A stretch of 64,000 bases of DNA from Chryseobacterium sp. H1D6B (GTDB lineage: Bacteria; Bacteroidota; Bacteroidia; Flavobacteriales; Weeksellaceae): positions 4,464,001 to 4,528,000 of the forward strand of contig NZ_JARXVJ010000001.1 of NCBI RefSeq assembly GCF_029892445.1, in the 5' to 3' direction. Shown here one piece after another: positions 9,037-17,300 of the stretch (the first letter of the stretch is position 1; the number at the start of each line of letters is the position of its first letter). The notes beneath the pieces were generated by a model that made no database searches, was not told the origin of the DNA, and was given only the letters and a program-made list of their open reading frames with translations. The position numbers were made by a program, and so were the translations under genes.

Positions 9037-10029
9037 CTATTCTTTTGTAAATTTAGCTGTATGCACTTCATTACCACTAATAACCTTCAGAATATAATTT
9101 CCTGAAATTAATTTAGAAATATTAATTCTCGAAGAATTATAAAAATTCTCTAACACTCTTCCCTGCATATCGATTATTTCTACTTTTTTAATATTTTGTA
9201 AATTGATATGGATGTAATCCTTTGAAGGATTCGGATATATTAAAAATTCATTATTTCTTTTTGTATTATTCTCTAAAACAGATAATGAATAATTAGCAAC
9301 AGCCTCTACTTTATAATTATCTAGAAGCATCACTCCTACTTGAGCACCGCTGCCAAAGCTAAAATAAAAGACCTGATTTGATATGTTCTGATTAGGAACA
9401 GGTGTATAAGATAAATTTGATGAATCAAATACATGGGCTCCATATGGCGTTTCCCAAGTCACATTACCAGTATTATAATCATAGGTGTATACAATGTCTA
9501 ATAAAGTATTTGCTGGAATGGGTTGATTATTTATCAGTGGCACGGAATACGTCGCTGGTTGATTATTCGATTTATTTTTAGCCATAGCACCTCCTTCTAT
9601 AGATCTTCCTTCTAAAGAAATATACAAATATGCAATCATTTTTTTATCTGTGTTAAATAAGCCAATACTAATATCTCCTTTAATATCTTTTGTATATAAT
9701 TGAAATTTAACTTTCACAATATTATTTCCCGGCTGTCTGTTATTCCATAAAGTAGAAAAATCAGCACTCTTTGAGATTTGATATCTATCCATGAACTGGT
9801 TATTTGGAGCAGTAATTTTAAGGACTTTATCTTGGGCAGCGTTTCCTTGAATAATTTCTAAAACAGGAGGCCTGTAAGGTGCCGGATAGTTTGGAGTTCC
9901 GTGTGTAAAATTGGTTACTACCCAGCTATTGAAATTACCTACACCGTAAGAATTAAAATTCTCCTCTTCTAAAGTCTGGGCAAAACTAAAAACACCTATA
10001 AATAATAGTAATAATAAACTTTTTTTCAT
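9037..10029 (-). CDS. Secreted protein with T9SS type A sorting domain
   Basis: The 330-residue protein has a Sec signal peptide (MKKSLLLLLFIGVFSFAQ). Its central region (about residues 20-245) is predicted beta-rich and resembles a concanavalin-like lectin or glucanase sandwich: LEEENFNSYGVG near the start and FDSSN and SFGSGAQVGVMLLDNYKVEA late. The last 70 or so residues (FLIYPNPSKDYIHINL to the end) are a classical T9SS type A sorting domain, which directs the protein across the outer membrane by the Por/T9SS machinery. No catalytic residues are recognisable. It is probably a surface or extracellular carbohydrate-binding or adhesive protein; the specific role is unknown. Confidence 0.85.
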   Translation of the reverse strand: MKKSLLLLLFIGVFSFAQTLEEENFNSYGVGNFNSWVVTNFTHGTPNYPAPYRPPVLEIIQGNAAQDKVLKITAPNNQFMDRYQISKSADFSTLWNNRQPGNNIVKVKFQLYTKDIKGDISIGLFNTDKKMIAYLYISLEGRSIEGGAMAKNKSNNQPATYSVPLINNQPIPANTLLDIVYTYDYNTGNVTWETPYGAHVFDSSNLSYTPVPNQNISNQVFYFSFGSGAQVGVMLLDNYKVEAVANYSLSVLENNTKRNNEFLIYPNPSKDYIHINLQNIKKVEIIDMQGRVLENFYNSSRINISKLISGNYILKVISGNEVHTAKFTKE

Positions 10030-10103
10030 AATAAATTAATTTTTTGCTAAGATAAAAAAACCATTTGTCAATACAAATCATAAACATGATAAGTCTTTAA
10101 AAC

Positions 10104-11003
10104 TTAATATTCAAATAAGTTATAAAGTGCTTCATTTAAATTTAAATAAGAAAATTGAAACCCACTTTTAATCAATCTCTCAGGATAGACATTCCGGCTT
10201 TTCAATAACAATTCTGTTTCGGTTCCTAAAAATAGAGAAGCTAATTCTAACTGCCAGACTGGTGAATTTAGACCAAATGGAATTTTTAACTGTCTTCTTA
10301 TTTTTTTCATCAATTCTTCGTTGGATAAAGGATTTGGAGCCCTTACATTGACAGCTCCTGAAATATCTTCATTTTGAATGATCCACTCTACAACTTTACA
10401 AAAATCGCCTATATGAATCCAGCTTACATATTGATTTCCTCTTCCCTGTTTTCCTCCTAATCCTAATTTTGTAATCATCTTCAATTTTGGAAAAGCGCCG
10501 CCATTTTTACCCAGAACAATAGAAGTACGCAGTGCCACTTTTCTAACATTCCCATTTTCAGATTTAAAGAATTCCGCTTCCCAACTTTTACAGATGTTCA
10601 TTGAGAAATCATCGCCGATAATCCCATTTTCTTCGGTATTCAAGTGTTTTTCTGAGTGCACATAAATCGTTGCTGAACTTGCATTCATCCAAAGTTTTGG
10701 TTTATTTATAGATTGATCAACAGCCTGCTGTAAAACTTTTGTACTGTCAATTCTTGAAGAATAGATTTCCTGTTTATTTTTCTCGTTATACCGGCAGTCA
10801 ACAGATTTCCCTGTAAGGTTGATCAAGACAGCAGCATTTTCAAGGGTGTTTTTCCACTCTCCCAATGTTTTTGCATCCCAATAGATTTGATTTTGACGTT
10901 TTGGGTTTCTCGTTAGAATATAAACTTCATTTCCTTTTTTACTGAAATAATTTTCTAAGTTTTCGCCGAGGAAACCGGTGCCGCCGGCTATAATTATTTT
11001 CAT
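10104..11003 (-). CDS. TIGR01777 family NAD-dependent epimerase-like protein
   Basis: This is a short-chain dehydrogenase/reductase-fold protein. The dinucleotide motif GGTGFLGENL lies at the extreme N-terminus when translation starts at the ATG at 11003 (MKIIIAGG). An upstream ATG at 11036 would add 11 residues in front of the Rossmann fold and is less likely. The C-terminal DUF1731 segment (LIKSGFQFSYLNLNEAL) is typical of TIGR01777 (YfcH-like) proteins of about 300 residues. Biochemical role is unknown for the family. It is the last gene of the operon that begins at 13393, in which SRPBCC, DUF2071 and DCC1-like genes also occur. Confidence 0.88.
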   Translation of the reverse strand: MKIIIAGGTGFLGENLENYFSKKGNEVYILTRNPKRQNQIYWDAKTLGEWKNTLENAAVLINLTGKSVDCRYNEKNKQEIYSSRIDSTKVLQQAVDQSINKPKLWMNASSATIYVHSEKHLNTEENGIIGDDFSMNICKSWEAEFFKSENGNVRKVALRTSIVLGKNGGAFPKLKMITKLGLGGKQGRGNQYVSWIHIGDFCKVVEWIIQNEDISGAVNVRAPNPLSNEELMKKIRRQLKIPFGLNSPVWQLELASLFLGTETELLLKSRNVYPERLIKSGFQFSYLNLNEALYNLFEY

Positions 11004-11056
11004 TGTTGAATAGTTTAGGGTTGAGAAAGTGTTCAAAACTTTTGTGCCTTTTATGG

Positions 11057-11761
11057 TTATAAAATATTCTTTTTAGTTTTCACTTCAATTTCAGAACCTT
11101 CAGCAAGCATTACAGAATTTGGTTTTTGATGATTTAAGAACCCAAAATCTTTTCCGTAGACGCGGCCAAAATCAATTTCAAGCTGATGATCTTTCACCAA
11201 ATAATAATTCCATTTTGGATGAACCACTTCATATTCTGACGTTGTATGCTCTCTTTTAGTAAAGCCGAAATAATGTTCTGTGATAAATTCAAATTCTGAA
11301 TCTGCTTCCATTGGCAGCATTTTATTTTCAGCAGTAATTTCTATAGAATGCCAGTTTTTATCTTTCCATGAATATTTGATCAGTAATTCATTATCTTTTT
11401 CATGCATTAGATTTTTCATCGGCATTGTCTGGTAATTTTCTTTATAAATCGAGTTTGCGACAAAACTTAAGGCAGGCTTTGGAACTATTTCTTTGATGAA
11501 AACCACTCCTCTTTTCCAGGTATTATTTTCATTTTTCTTCACATAAAATCTTAGATTCACTTCTTCAAAATTCCGGTGAAAAGGAATTGGAAGACCTAAT
11601 AGTTTTGTATTTAAAAACATAAAACCAACCAAGCTTACATAACATTTCCCATGGTAAAAATCCAGCTCGGTACCTTCAGGAAGATATTGTAATAAAATAT
11701 CTGGATCTATTTCGTAATTAATGATGGCTAATTTCCGCCATTCTGCTTTTAGAAAATTCAT
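11057..11761 (-). CDS. DUF2071 (YqjF-like) protein
   Basis: The 234-residue sequence matches the DUF2071/YqjF family: an N-terminal stretch ending in LLQYLPEGTELDFYHGKCYVSLVGF-like text, then NTKLLGLPIP and a conserved NLRFYVK segment. The family adopts an acetoacetate-decarboxylase-like fold, but its reaction is unknown. There is no signal peptide, so it should be cytoplasmic. Its start overlaps the stop of the SRPBCC gene by four bases (ATGA), which indicates tight translational coupling and a shared function. Confidence 0.85.
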   Translation of the reverse strand: MNFLKAEWRKLAIINYEIDPDILLQYLPEGTELDFYHGKCYVSLVGFMFLNTKLLGLPIPFHRNFEEVNLRFYVKKNENNTWKRGVVFIKEIVPKPALSFVANSIYKENYQTMPMKNLMHEKDNELLIKYSWKDKNWHSIEITAENKMLPMEADSEFEFITEHYFGFTKREHTTSEYEVVHPKWNYYLVKDHQLEIDFGRVYGKDFGFLNHQKPNSVMLAEGSEIEVKTKKNIL

Positions 11762-12207
11762 AATTCTGCTGTTTTTTTGATGACTGCATTTCTTTCTAAC
11801 AAGAAATTTCTGAGATAATTTGTAAGGAAAAACCGGTTGAAAAGCTTTCCTATAATTCCAAAAGGAGATTCAAATTCAAACTTATCGATCATTAGCGTAA
11901 AGCCCTCTTTTTCTTTAAATATATGCTGATGTTTTAAAGATTTGAAAGTCCCTTCCAACATAATATCTGTGAATTGATACGGCTTTTCCATACTGACAAT
12001 TTTTGAAGTATGAGTCTGATATACTCCTAGATGTTTTGCTCTCCATGTTACCGTTTCGTTTTCTTCTATCAATCCGCTTGTTCTTCCAGCAATGGCTTTT
12101 TCTCTGCTTTTTGAGACTGACTGCTGATGAAGGTCAATATCCCGAGCAAGATCAAAAACTTTATGAATATCAGCTTTGACACAGGTTTCTATATATATTT
12201 CAGACAT
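11758..12207 (-). CDS. SRPBCC family (polyketide cyclase/START-like) protein
   Basis: This is a helix-grip lipid- or ligand-binding fold protein of about 149 residues. It begins MSEIYIETCVKADIHKVFDLARDIDLHQQS, a standard SRPBCC start, continues with TWRAKHLGVYQTHTSKI and ends with a long amphipathic helix. I chose the ATG at 12207 because MSEIYIET is the usual family start; ATG 12216 would add three residues. It overlaps the 3' end of the DCC1-like gene by eight bases and the start of the DUF2071 gene by four. Proteins like this often accompany TIGR01777 epimerases in Bacteroidota, as here. Confidence 0.85.
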   Translation of the reverse strand: MSEIYIETCVKADIHKVFDLARDIDLHQQSVSKSREKAIAGRTSGLIEENETVTWRAKHLGVYQTHTSKIVSMEKPYQFTDIMLEGTFKSLKHQHIFKEKEGFTLMIDKFEFESPFGIIGKLFNRFFLTNYLRNFLLERNAVIKKTAEL

Positions 12208-13012
12208 ATAAATCAATTAAAATTAATGCAATTAATGTTCTGTAAATCACCCAGCTTAGTGTCGGAAGATATCCTATTGTAAGCATTTTACATCTTCTCA
12301 TATGTTCTAGCAGCATAATAAAAGCTACAATTCCGAAGTAAGCAGTATTCAAGATGAAACTGAAATTCGTGAATAAAACCGGAACAAGAAGCAAAGTTCC
12401 TATTAAAGAAACGGTCATCATATTTCCAAGATAATCCCAGGTTTTCTCTTTTAAATAGGTTTTTAAAAATAAAGCCTGCCATCCAATTTGTCCCAAACAA
12501 ACCGCAAACTCTCTTAGAAAATGATGTTCTGCATTCAAACCTAACTTTGCCGTAAACAAACTCAAAATATAAGCAGAGAAAAGCACTACGAATGTGATGT
12601 AAGTGATTCTATATTTCAAATTGAAATCAGGAACGCAGGATTGGTCGGTATAATCCTTTCCGGAAGGAATAATCTGCTTTCTATTGTAAGAAACAAAAGA
12701 ATACAGCTTTTTGAAAAACCAATAGAATGGTTTTATTCTCGCTGTTTTTTCCAATAACGGAAAAGAATTTCCGATAATTAAAAGCAGACTGTCTAAACCG
12801 TAGACAACTTCATTTCTTATCTGGTCAATTAAAGCAATTTCATTTTTTGCTCTTTTAAAATCTATAACCAATTTATTATCAAGTGACATTTCTGTAAAGG
12901 CTTCTCTCCCGTTTTCATCCAGCATTCCGCTTTTTATAAAACCTTTTGAATAGATATTGCACATGGGACATTCATTGTCGTAGATAAGGGTGTGGTTTTT
13001 TAGCGTTTTCAT
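12200..13012 (-). CDS. DCC1-like thiol-disulfide oxidoreductase family membrane protein
   Basis: Residues 1-110 or so form a DUF393/DCC1 domain of thioredoxin-like character. The N-terminal YDNECPMC provides a CxxC pair at Cys15 and Cys18, the family hallmark. Residues from about 130 onward contain four or five hydrophobic segments consistent with a C-terminal membrane domain, so the catalytic pair would sit at the inner-membrane surface. Total length is 270 residues. It follows the small membrane protein gene by only six bases. The substrate is unknown. Confidence 0.85.
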   Translation of the reverse strand: MKTLKNHTLIYDNECPMCNIYSKGFIKSGMLDENGREAFTEMSLDNKLVIDFKRAKNEIALIDQIRNEVVYGLDSLLLIIGNSFPLLEKTARIKPFYWFFKKLYSFVSYNRKQIIPSGKDYTDQSCVPDFNLKYRITYITFVVLFSAYILSLFTAKLGLNAEHHFLREFAVCLGQIGWQALFLKTYLKEKTWDYLGNMMTVSLIGTLLLVPVLFTNFSFILNTAYFGIVAFIMLLEHMRRCKMLTIGYLPTLSWVIYRTLIALILIDLYV

Positions 13013-13018
13013 GATTTT

Positions 13019-13393
13019 TTATTTGTTAGATTGATATAATTTATAATTATCATAAACATATAATACTGCCAGCAATGGGCTATATACTAAGGATATTATT
13101 AAAATGTATCCAAAGAAATTGGTTATATCAGCTTCATTATTAAAAGCCAAAACAATTAATATAGAAAGCCAAACCGGTATTATGAATATTCCATAAACAA
13201 TATAACTCATTGATTTTTTTGTCTGCTGAAATGCTTTTATTAAAAAACTTACCAACTGTGGAATACCAACTACAAAATAGAACAGCATACATCCAAGCCC
13301 AAGAAAAAATCCAAAAACAGCTGTAACAGTCCCTGCTATCAAGAAAAACAACTGAATGTAGTAATCATATTTAATGAAATCCCTCATGATCAT
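13019..13393 (-). CDS. Small four-helix membrane protein, hypothetical
   Basis: The 124-residue product has four hydrophobic segments (about residues 11-30, 32-53, 64-83 and 92-114) separated by short polar turns and ends in a Lys-containing tail. It has no signal peptide cleavage site, Cys motif or family signature that I recognise. It is the first gene of the operon running down to 10104. A copy of the palindrome thought to be the GbsR operator lies 85-104 bases upstream of its start. Confidence 0.7.
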   Translation of the reverse strand: MIMRDFIKYDYYIQLFFLIAGTVTAVFGFFLGLGCMLFYFVVGIPQLVSFLIKAFQQTKKSMSYIVYGIFIIPVWLSILIVLAFNNEADITNFFGYILIISLVYSPLLAVLYVYDNYKLYQSNK

Positions 13394-13477
13394 ATATTTT
13401 AAAAAGCCGTTTTTTTCCTTTTTCCGAAGTAGAAAATCAGAAACAAATGAATGATTAAATTTTTCATAAATATTATA

Positions 13478-13497
13478 TTTTCAATAATTTCTGAAAG
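13478..13497 (-). promoter_or_regulatory. Putative GbsR/MarR operator, operon copy
   Basis: TTTTCAATAATTTCTGAAAG is an inverted repeat (TTTCA, 8-nt spacer, TGAAA) almost identical to the site upstream of the regulator gene itself (14087-14106). Extended by three bases (TTA) on the right, the two copies differ at two of 23 positions. It lies between the regulator terminator and the first gene of the operon. Confidence 0.6.
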
Positions 13498-13509
13498 TTA
13501 GTTTGAAAT

Positions 13510-13528
13510 AAAAAAGGATTTAAATCCT
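13510..13528 (-). terminator. Terminator of the GbsR-type regulator gene
   Basis: On the minus strand the perfect palindrome AGGATTTAAATCCT is followed directly by TTTTT. It lies a few bases after the regulator stop codon and separates it from the downstream operon. Confidence 0.65.
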
Positions 13529-13534
13529 CTTCTA

Positions 13535-14038
13535 TTACTTCAGCAAATTGGTTATTTTCCCAACCAGCCAGTGGTCATCACTTTTAATCGCTAGATCCAT
13601 AATGTTATTGATCTTTCCTGTCACAGAACTGAAATCCTGCATCAATTTTATAAATTCTTTTGCTTCATCAGATTCATTGTCTTCAATATTTTTCAGTTCT
13701 TCCAAGAATGAAATAACAGGTTCAATTTCTCTTTTTCTTCTTTCTTTAGTAATCTGTTTAAAAAGAAACCAGACATCTTTTTCTGCAATGAAATATTCTT
13801 TTCTATCTCCCTTTACAAATTCTTTTTTTACAATTCCCCAATCCATCAAGGCCCGTAAATTCATATTTGCATTTCCTCTGGAAATCTCCAGCTGCTCCAT
13901 GACCTCATCGGTAGAAAGAGGTTTTACACTTGCCAGAAGTAAAGCATGAACCTGCGCCATCGTACGGTTGATCCCCCAATTGGTAGCAAATGTTCCCCAT
14001 GTCTGAATGTATTTTTCTTTAGCTTCTGAAAGTTGCAT
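13535..14038 (-). CDS. GbsR/MarR-family transcriptional regulator
   Basis: The 167-residue protein has a winged-helix domain at about residues 20-90 (MAQVHALLLAS, LSTDEVMEQLEISRGNANMNLRALMDWGIVKKEFVKGDRKEYF), followed by a long charged helical region for dimerisation. The pattern fits the GbsR branch of MarR proteins, which bind palindromic DNA as dimers. The same palindrome precedes this gene, overlapping its -33 element, and the operon that follows. Autoregulation plus control of the TIGR01777/DUF2071/SRPBCC/DCC1 operon is therefore likely, though inferred. The inducing ligand is unknown. Confidence 0.88.
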   Translation of the reverse strand: MQLSEAKEKYIQTWGTFATNWGINRTMAQVHALLLASVKPLSTDEVMEQLEISRGNANMNLRALMDWGIVKKEFVKGDRKEYFIAEKDVWFLFKQITKERRKREIEPVISFLEELKNIEDNESDEAKEFIKLMQDFSSVTGKINNIMDLAIKSDDHWLVGKITNLLK

Positions 14039-14063
14039 TGTATTTAGCTTTTAATTTCTGTTA

Positions 14064-14106
14064 CAAATGTAATTATATTTTTTGAATTTTCAATAATTTT
14101 TGAAAA
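14064..14106 (-). promoter_or_regulatory. Promoter of the GbsR-type gene with overlapping operator
   Basis: On the minus strand a -7 box TACATTTG (14064-14071) is preceded by a 19-bp spacer and TTG (14091-14093). That TTG lies inside the palindrome TTTTCAATAATTTTTGAAAA (plus-strand reading, 14087-14106). Binding of a dimer there would block the -33 element. Confidence 0.65.
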
Positions 14107-14391
14107 TTAAATTTATTTTTTCTCTTTTTTAATGTGAATAGTCCTGGAACTTATCCCTTTTATTACAAGACTCAAATGTTTATTTCCTATAAAACTGACT
14201 ATTTCTAAATTAAATTTTGCTAGAGACGGACCGAAAGGGATGTATTGGAAAACGGACTGAAGCCTGTTCCTCTTGATGTTAAATTAATATTTTTGATTAT
14301 ATGACACTATTTAATCAGTTGTGCCTAAAACTGATCATTATTTTGAAACGCTTTATAGATATATTATTTAAATGCTAAGTTATTTTATCTT
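14107..14391. other. Intergenic region with one degenerate dispersed repeat
   Basis: I see no gene here. Positions 14252-14278 contain a degenerate copy (GAAGCCTGTTCCTCTTGATG) of the short repeat also found near 33890, 34255, 34625, 39775 and 48825. The rest is AT-rich without clear structure. Confidence 0.6.
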
Positions 14392-17300
14392 CTAAGGTGC
14401 TATTGCTGTTTTGATTCCCTGATTCCAATATTTTGCTTCCGGCATATAATAGAGATAGAGACTGCTTGCTTTCCCTGTGTACTCTCCTGCAAACTCAACT
14501 TTTAAGTCTAAATTGATGATTTTAGTTTCCTCTGCTTCAAAATGTTCCCAGTACAACACAAGATAATTATCAAATATTTCATAATAAGAAATCTGTTTTT
14601 TATCGATCAGATCCTTTAACAAGGCATTCTGTAAAGTCAGTCCGGCAGGAATTCCAATTTTAGCAGTTGTCATCGGGAGCTGTCCGTTTATTTTATTTTT
14701 AATTGTAACGGTCAGCCTGTTTGTCTCTCCTACTTTTGAATTTTCAGATTTCAGCTTTGTTTCCATTGTCAGCGGAATATCTGTACTTTTTGGGGCTTCT
14801 AATGTATAATATTGGTATTCCAATTTATATGGCAGTCCTTTTTTATCAGGATAATTAACTTCAATTTCATTCTCTCCTTTTCGGAAAGCTGAGGAAAGGT
14901 TGAGGTAGCTGGAAACGCCTGCCCCATTGATTTTAATATCTGGTCTTTCATTCCCGTATAATTTTTCATTTTTAGAAAAGAATCCTGACAAAGCTTCTAA
15001 GGCAAGACTTGTTGCCTGTGTAGACCCAAAACCATAATATCCATTATGATTAATAAGCTCATCTGCTGCCTCTGCAATTTTTAGTTGATTCGGCTTTTCA
15101 TTTTTCTGCATAGCCATGATGTACAATGATAAGGTTTCTGTATTGGCAGATATTCCTCCTGAACCTGTAAAAGTTATTTTAGGCTTCACATTTCGATTTT
15201 CATACTGCTGGTCCAAAATATTTATCAGATTATTATAGTCGTCTTCTTTACCTAAATTTGCTGCTGCATTGGCCATTAAAGCTAATTGATAAGCATCTTT
15301 TGTTGCCAATACTCTATTCAGATTCGTTGTATATGAATTTTCAATTTCATTCTTAAATCCAAGCTTAGACAACGCGTATACAACATATATGCTTCTGGAC
15401 CAAAAATATTCTGAATACTCATTTTTGCCTTCATACTCTTTTCTTACTTCAAAAAGCCCGTTACTATTTTTCTTTGATAAAATATAAGCGGTAAGATTCT
15501 GTATCAGTTTTGCATCTATTTTTATATATTTATTCAAAGCTTTAAACTCTAGCAAAGCAAATGCAGAGACAGCAACATCAGATTCAGTAGAGTTAAAATA
15601 TCCAAACCCGCCGTCTTTATTTTTGTAGCTGAGCATTTTTTGATATCCTTTTTTAAGATTTTTAACCACTATACTTTCGGTTTCAGCAGTTATCTTCTTG
15701 CTCGCCTTCAAATAATCTAAAATAAAAACATTCGGATACACCGTTGAAGACAGCTGTTCAAAGCATCCATAGGGCTCCCTCTTCAATCTTTCCATATCTT
15801 CAAATAACTGTAATGCCGCATTTTCAAATACAAAATAAGAAGAGAAGAAACTTCCATTAATATAATCCGGAATATTAATTTTTATCTTTTCACTTTTATT
15901 ATTGATGATCGAATAATGATGGGGGAAACCTTTCTCATCTACTTTAAAAGGAAGAATCATCGTTTCCCTGAATTCTCCGGATCTTAAAGTAAACTGAATG
16001 TTTGAATCCACTACATGATCGGTCTGAATTTTCACAAAAAGTCTTCCAGATTCTAATGGCTTCAATGTGATAATGCTGTCCGATTCAATTAATCTGACAT
16101 AATTGGGAACAATGACATCCATGACCATCTTTTTGATTTCAGGAGAATTATTTTTAACAACTACAGGAATCAGCATCTGATCAGTTCTGGTGAGATACTG
16201 CGGGATTTTTGCATCAATTGAAATCAGACTCTGTGCTGCATAAGTTGTCTGGCTGCTTCCGATTAAACCATACGCCGATATTCCTTCACCCATTACTCTG
16301 AATGTAGAATTGGCATCTGAATTATAAAACTCTACTCTGGCTTTTCCATTCCTATCGGTTTCTACAACAGGATTCCAGTAAACAGCTTCCCTGTAATCAT
16401 AGCGGTAAGAAGTATTAGCAGTTTTGTAGACAGGATAAGAAAATTCTCTGTTATAAGAATAGACTTCTAAACTATCATCAGGAACAGCCATTACTGCATA
16501 ATAAGATTTTGGCGTAATATCAAATCTGATCTTTGATCTGCTGCTTTTTAAGGAACTGATAATAACAGCCCCGTTTACCGCTCTGCTTCCATAAACAGCT
16601 GTAGCAGCAGCATCTTTTAAAACAGTGATACTGTTGATATCATTAGGATTTATAGTCGTATTAAAATTTTCTACTGGAACCCCGTCTACAATGTATAAAG
16701 GGTTTTTATTAGAAACAGAAGCCATTCCACGTATCTGCACTGTTATATAACTTCCCGGCTGCCCGCCGGAGGGACTCACAGCTATTCCAGCTACTGTACC
16801 ATTTAACAAAGAGAGAATACTCGGGTTTCGAATATCATCATTTCTAATTGTTGTACTAGAAGCCGTGGATTTAGCTTTTGTAGAAGTTACAGAATATCCA
16901 AGAACAACTACTTCTTCAATTTGAGTATCGTTTGCTCTGGAAGAATCTTTTCTTGAATTTCTAGATTTATTTTCAGAATCTGTTTTTTTGAGGTTTTCTT
17001 TATTTGTTACTTCTTTTATTATCTCCTCTACATCAATATTAGTAAGCTTTTGTTTAGCAAGCGGATTAATATTCAATTTGTAAGATATAATTCTGATCTT
17101 GACTTCTTGTTTAGGCTGAAAAGATTTTGCAATCAATTTATAAGGATATTCAGCATCAAGGTCGGAAAAGTAAAACAATCCGTTTTCTGAAGTGCTCTGT
17201 TTAATAACTTTATTAGCATATCCTTCTTTCACTAAAAAAACCTCTGATTTTACAGGCTTGTTATTTTCATCTTCCACAATACCATAAATTGAATTTTTCT

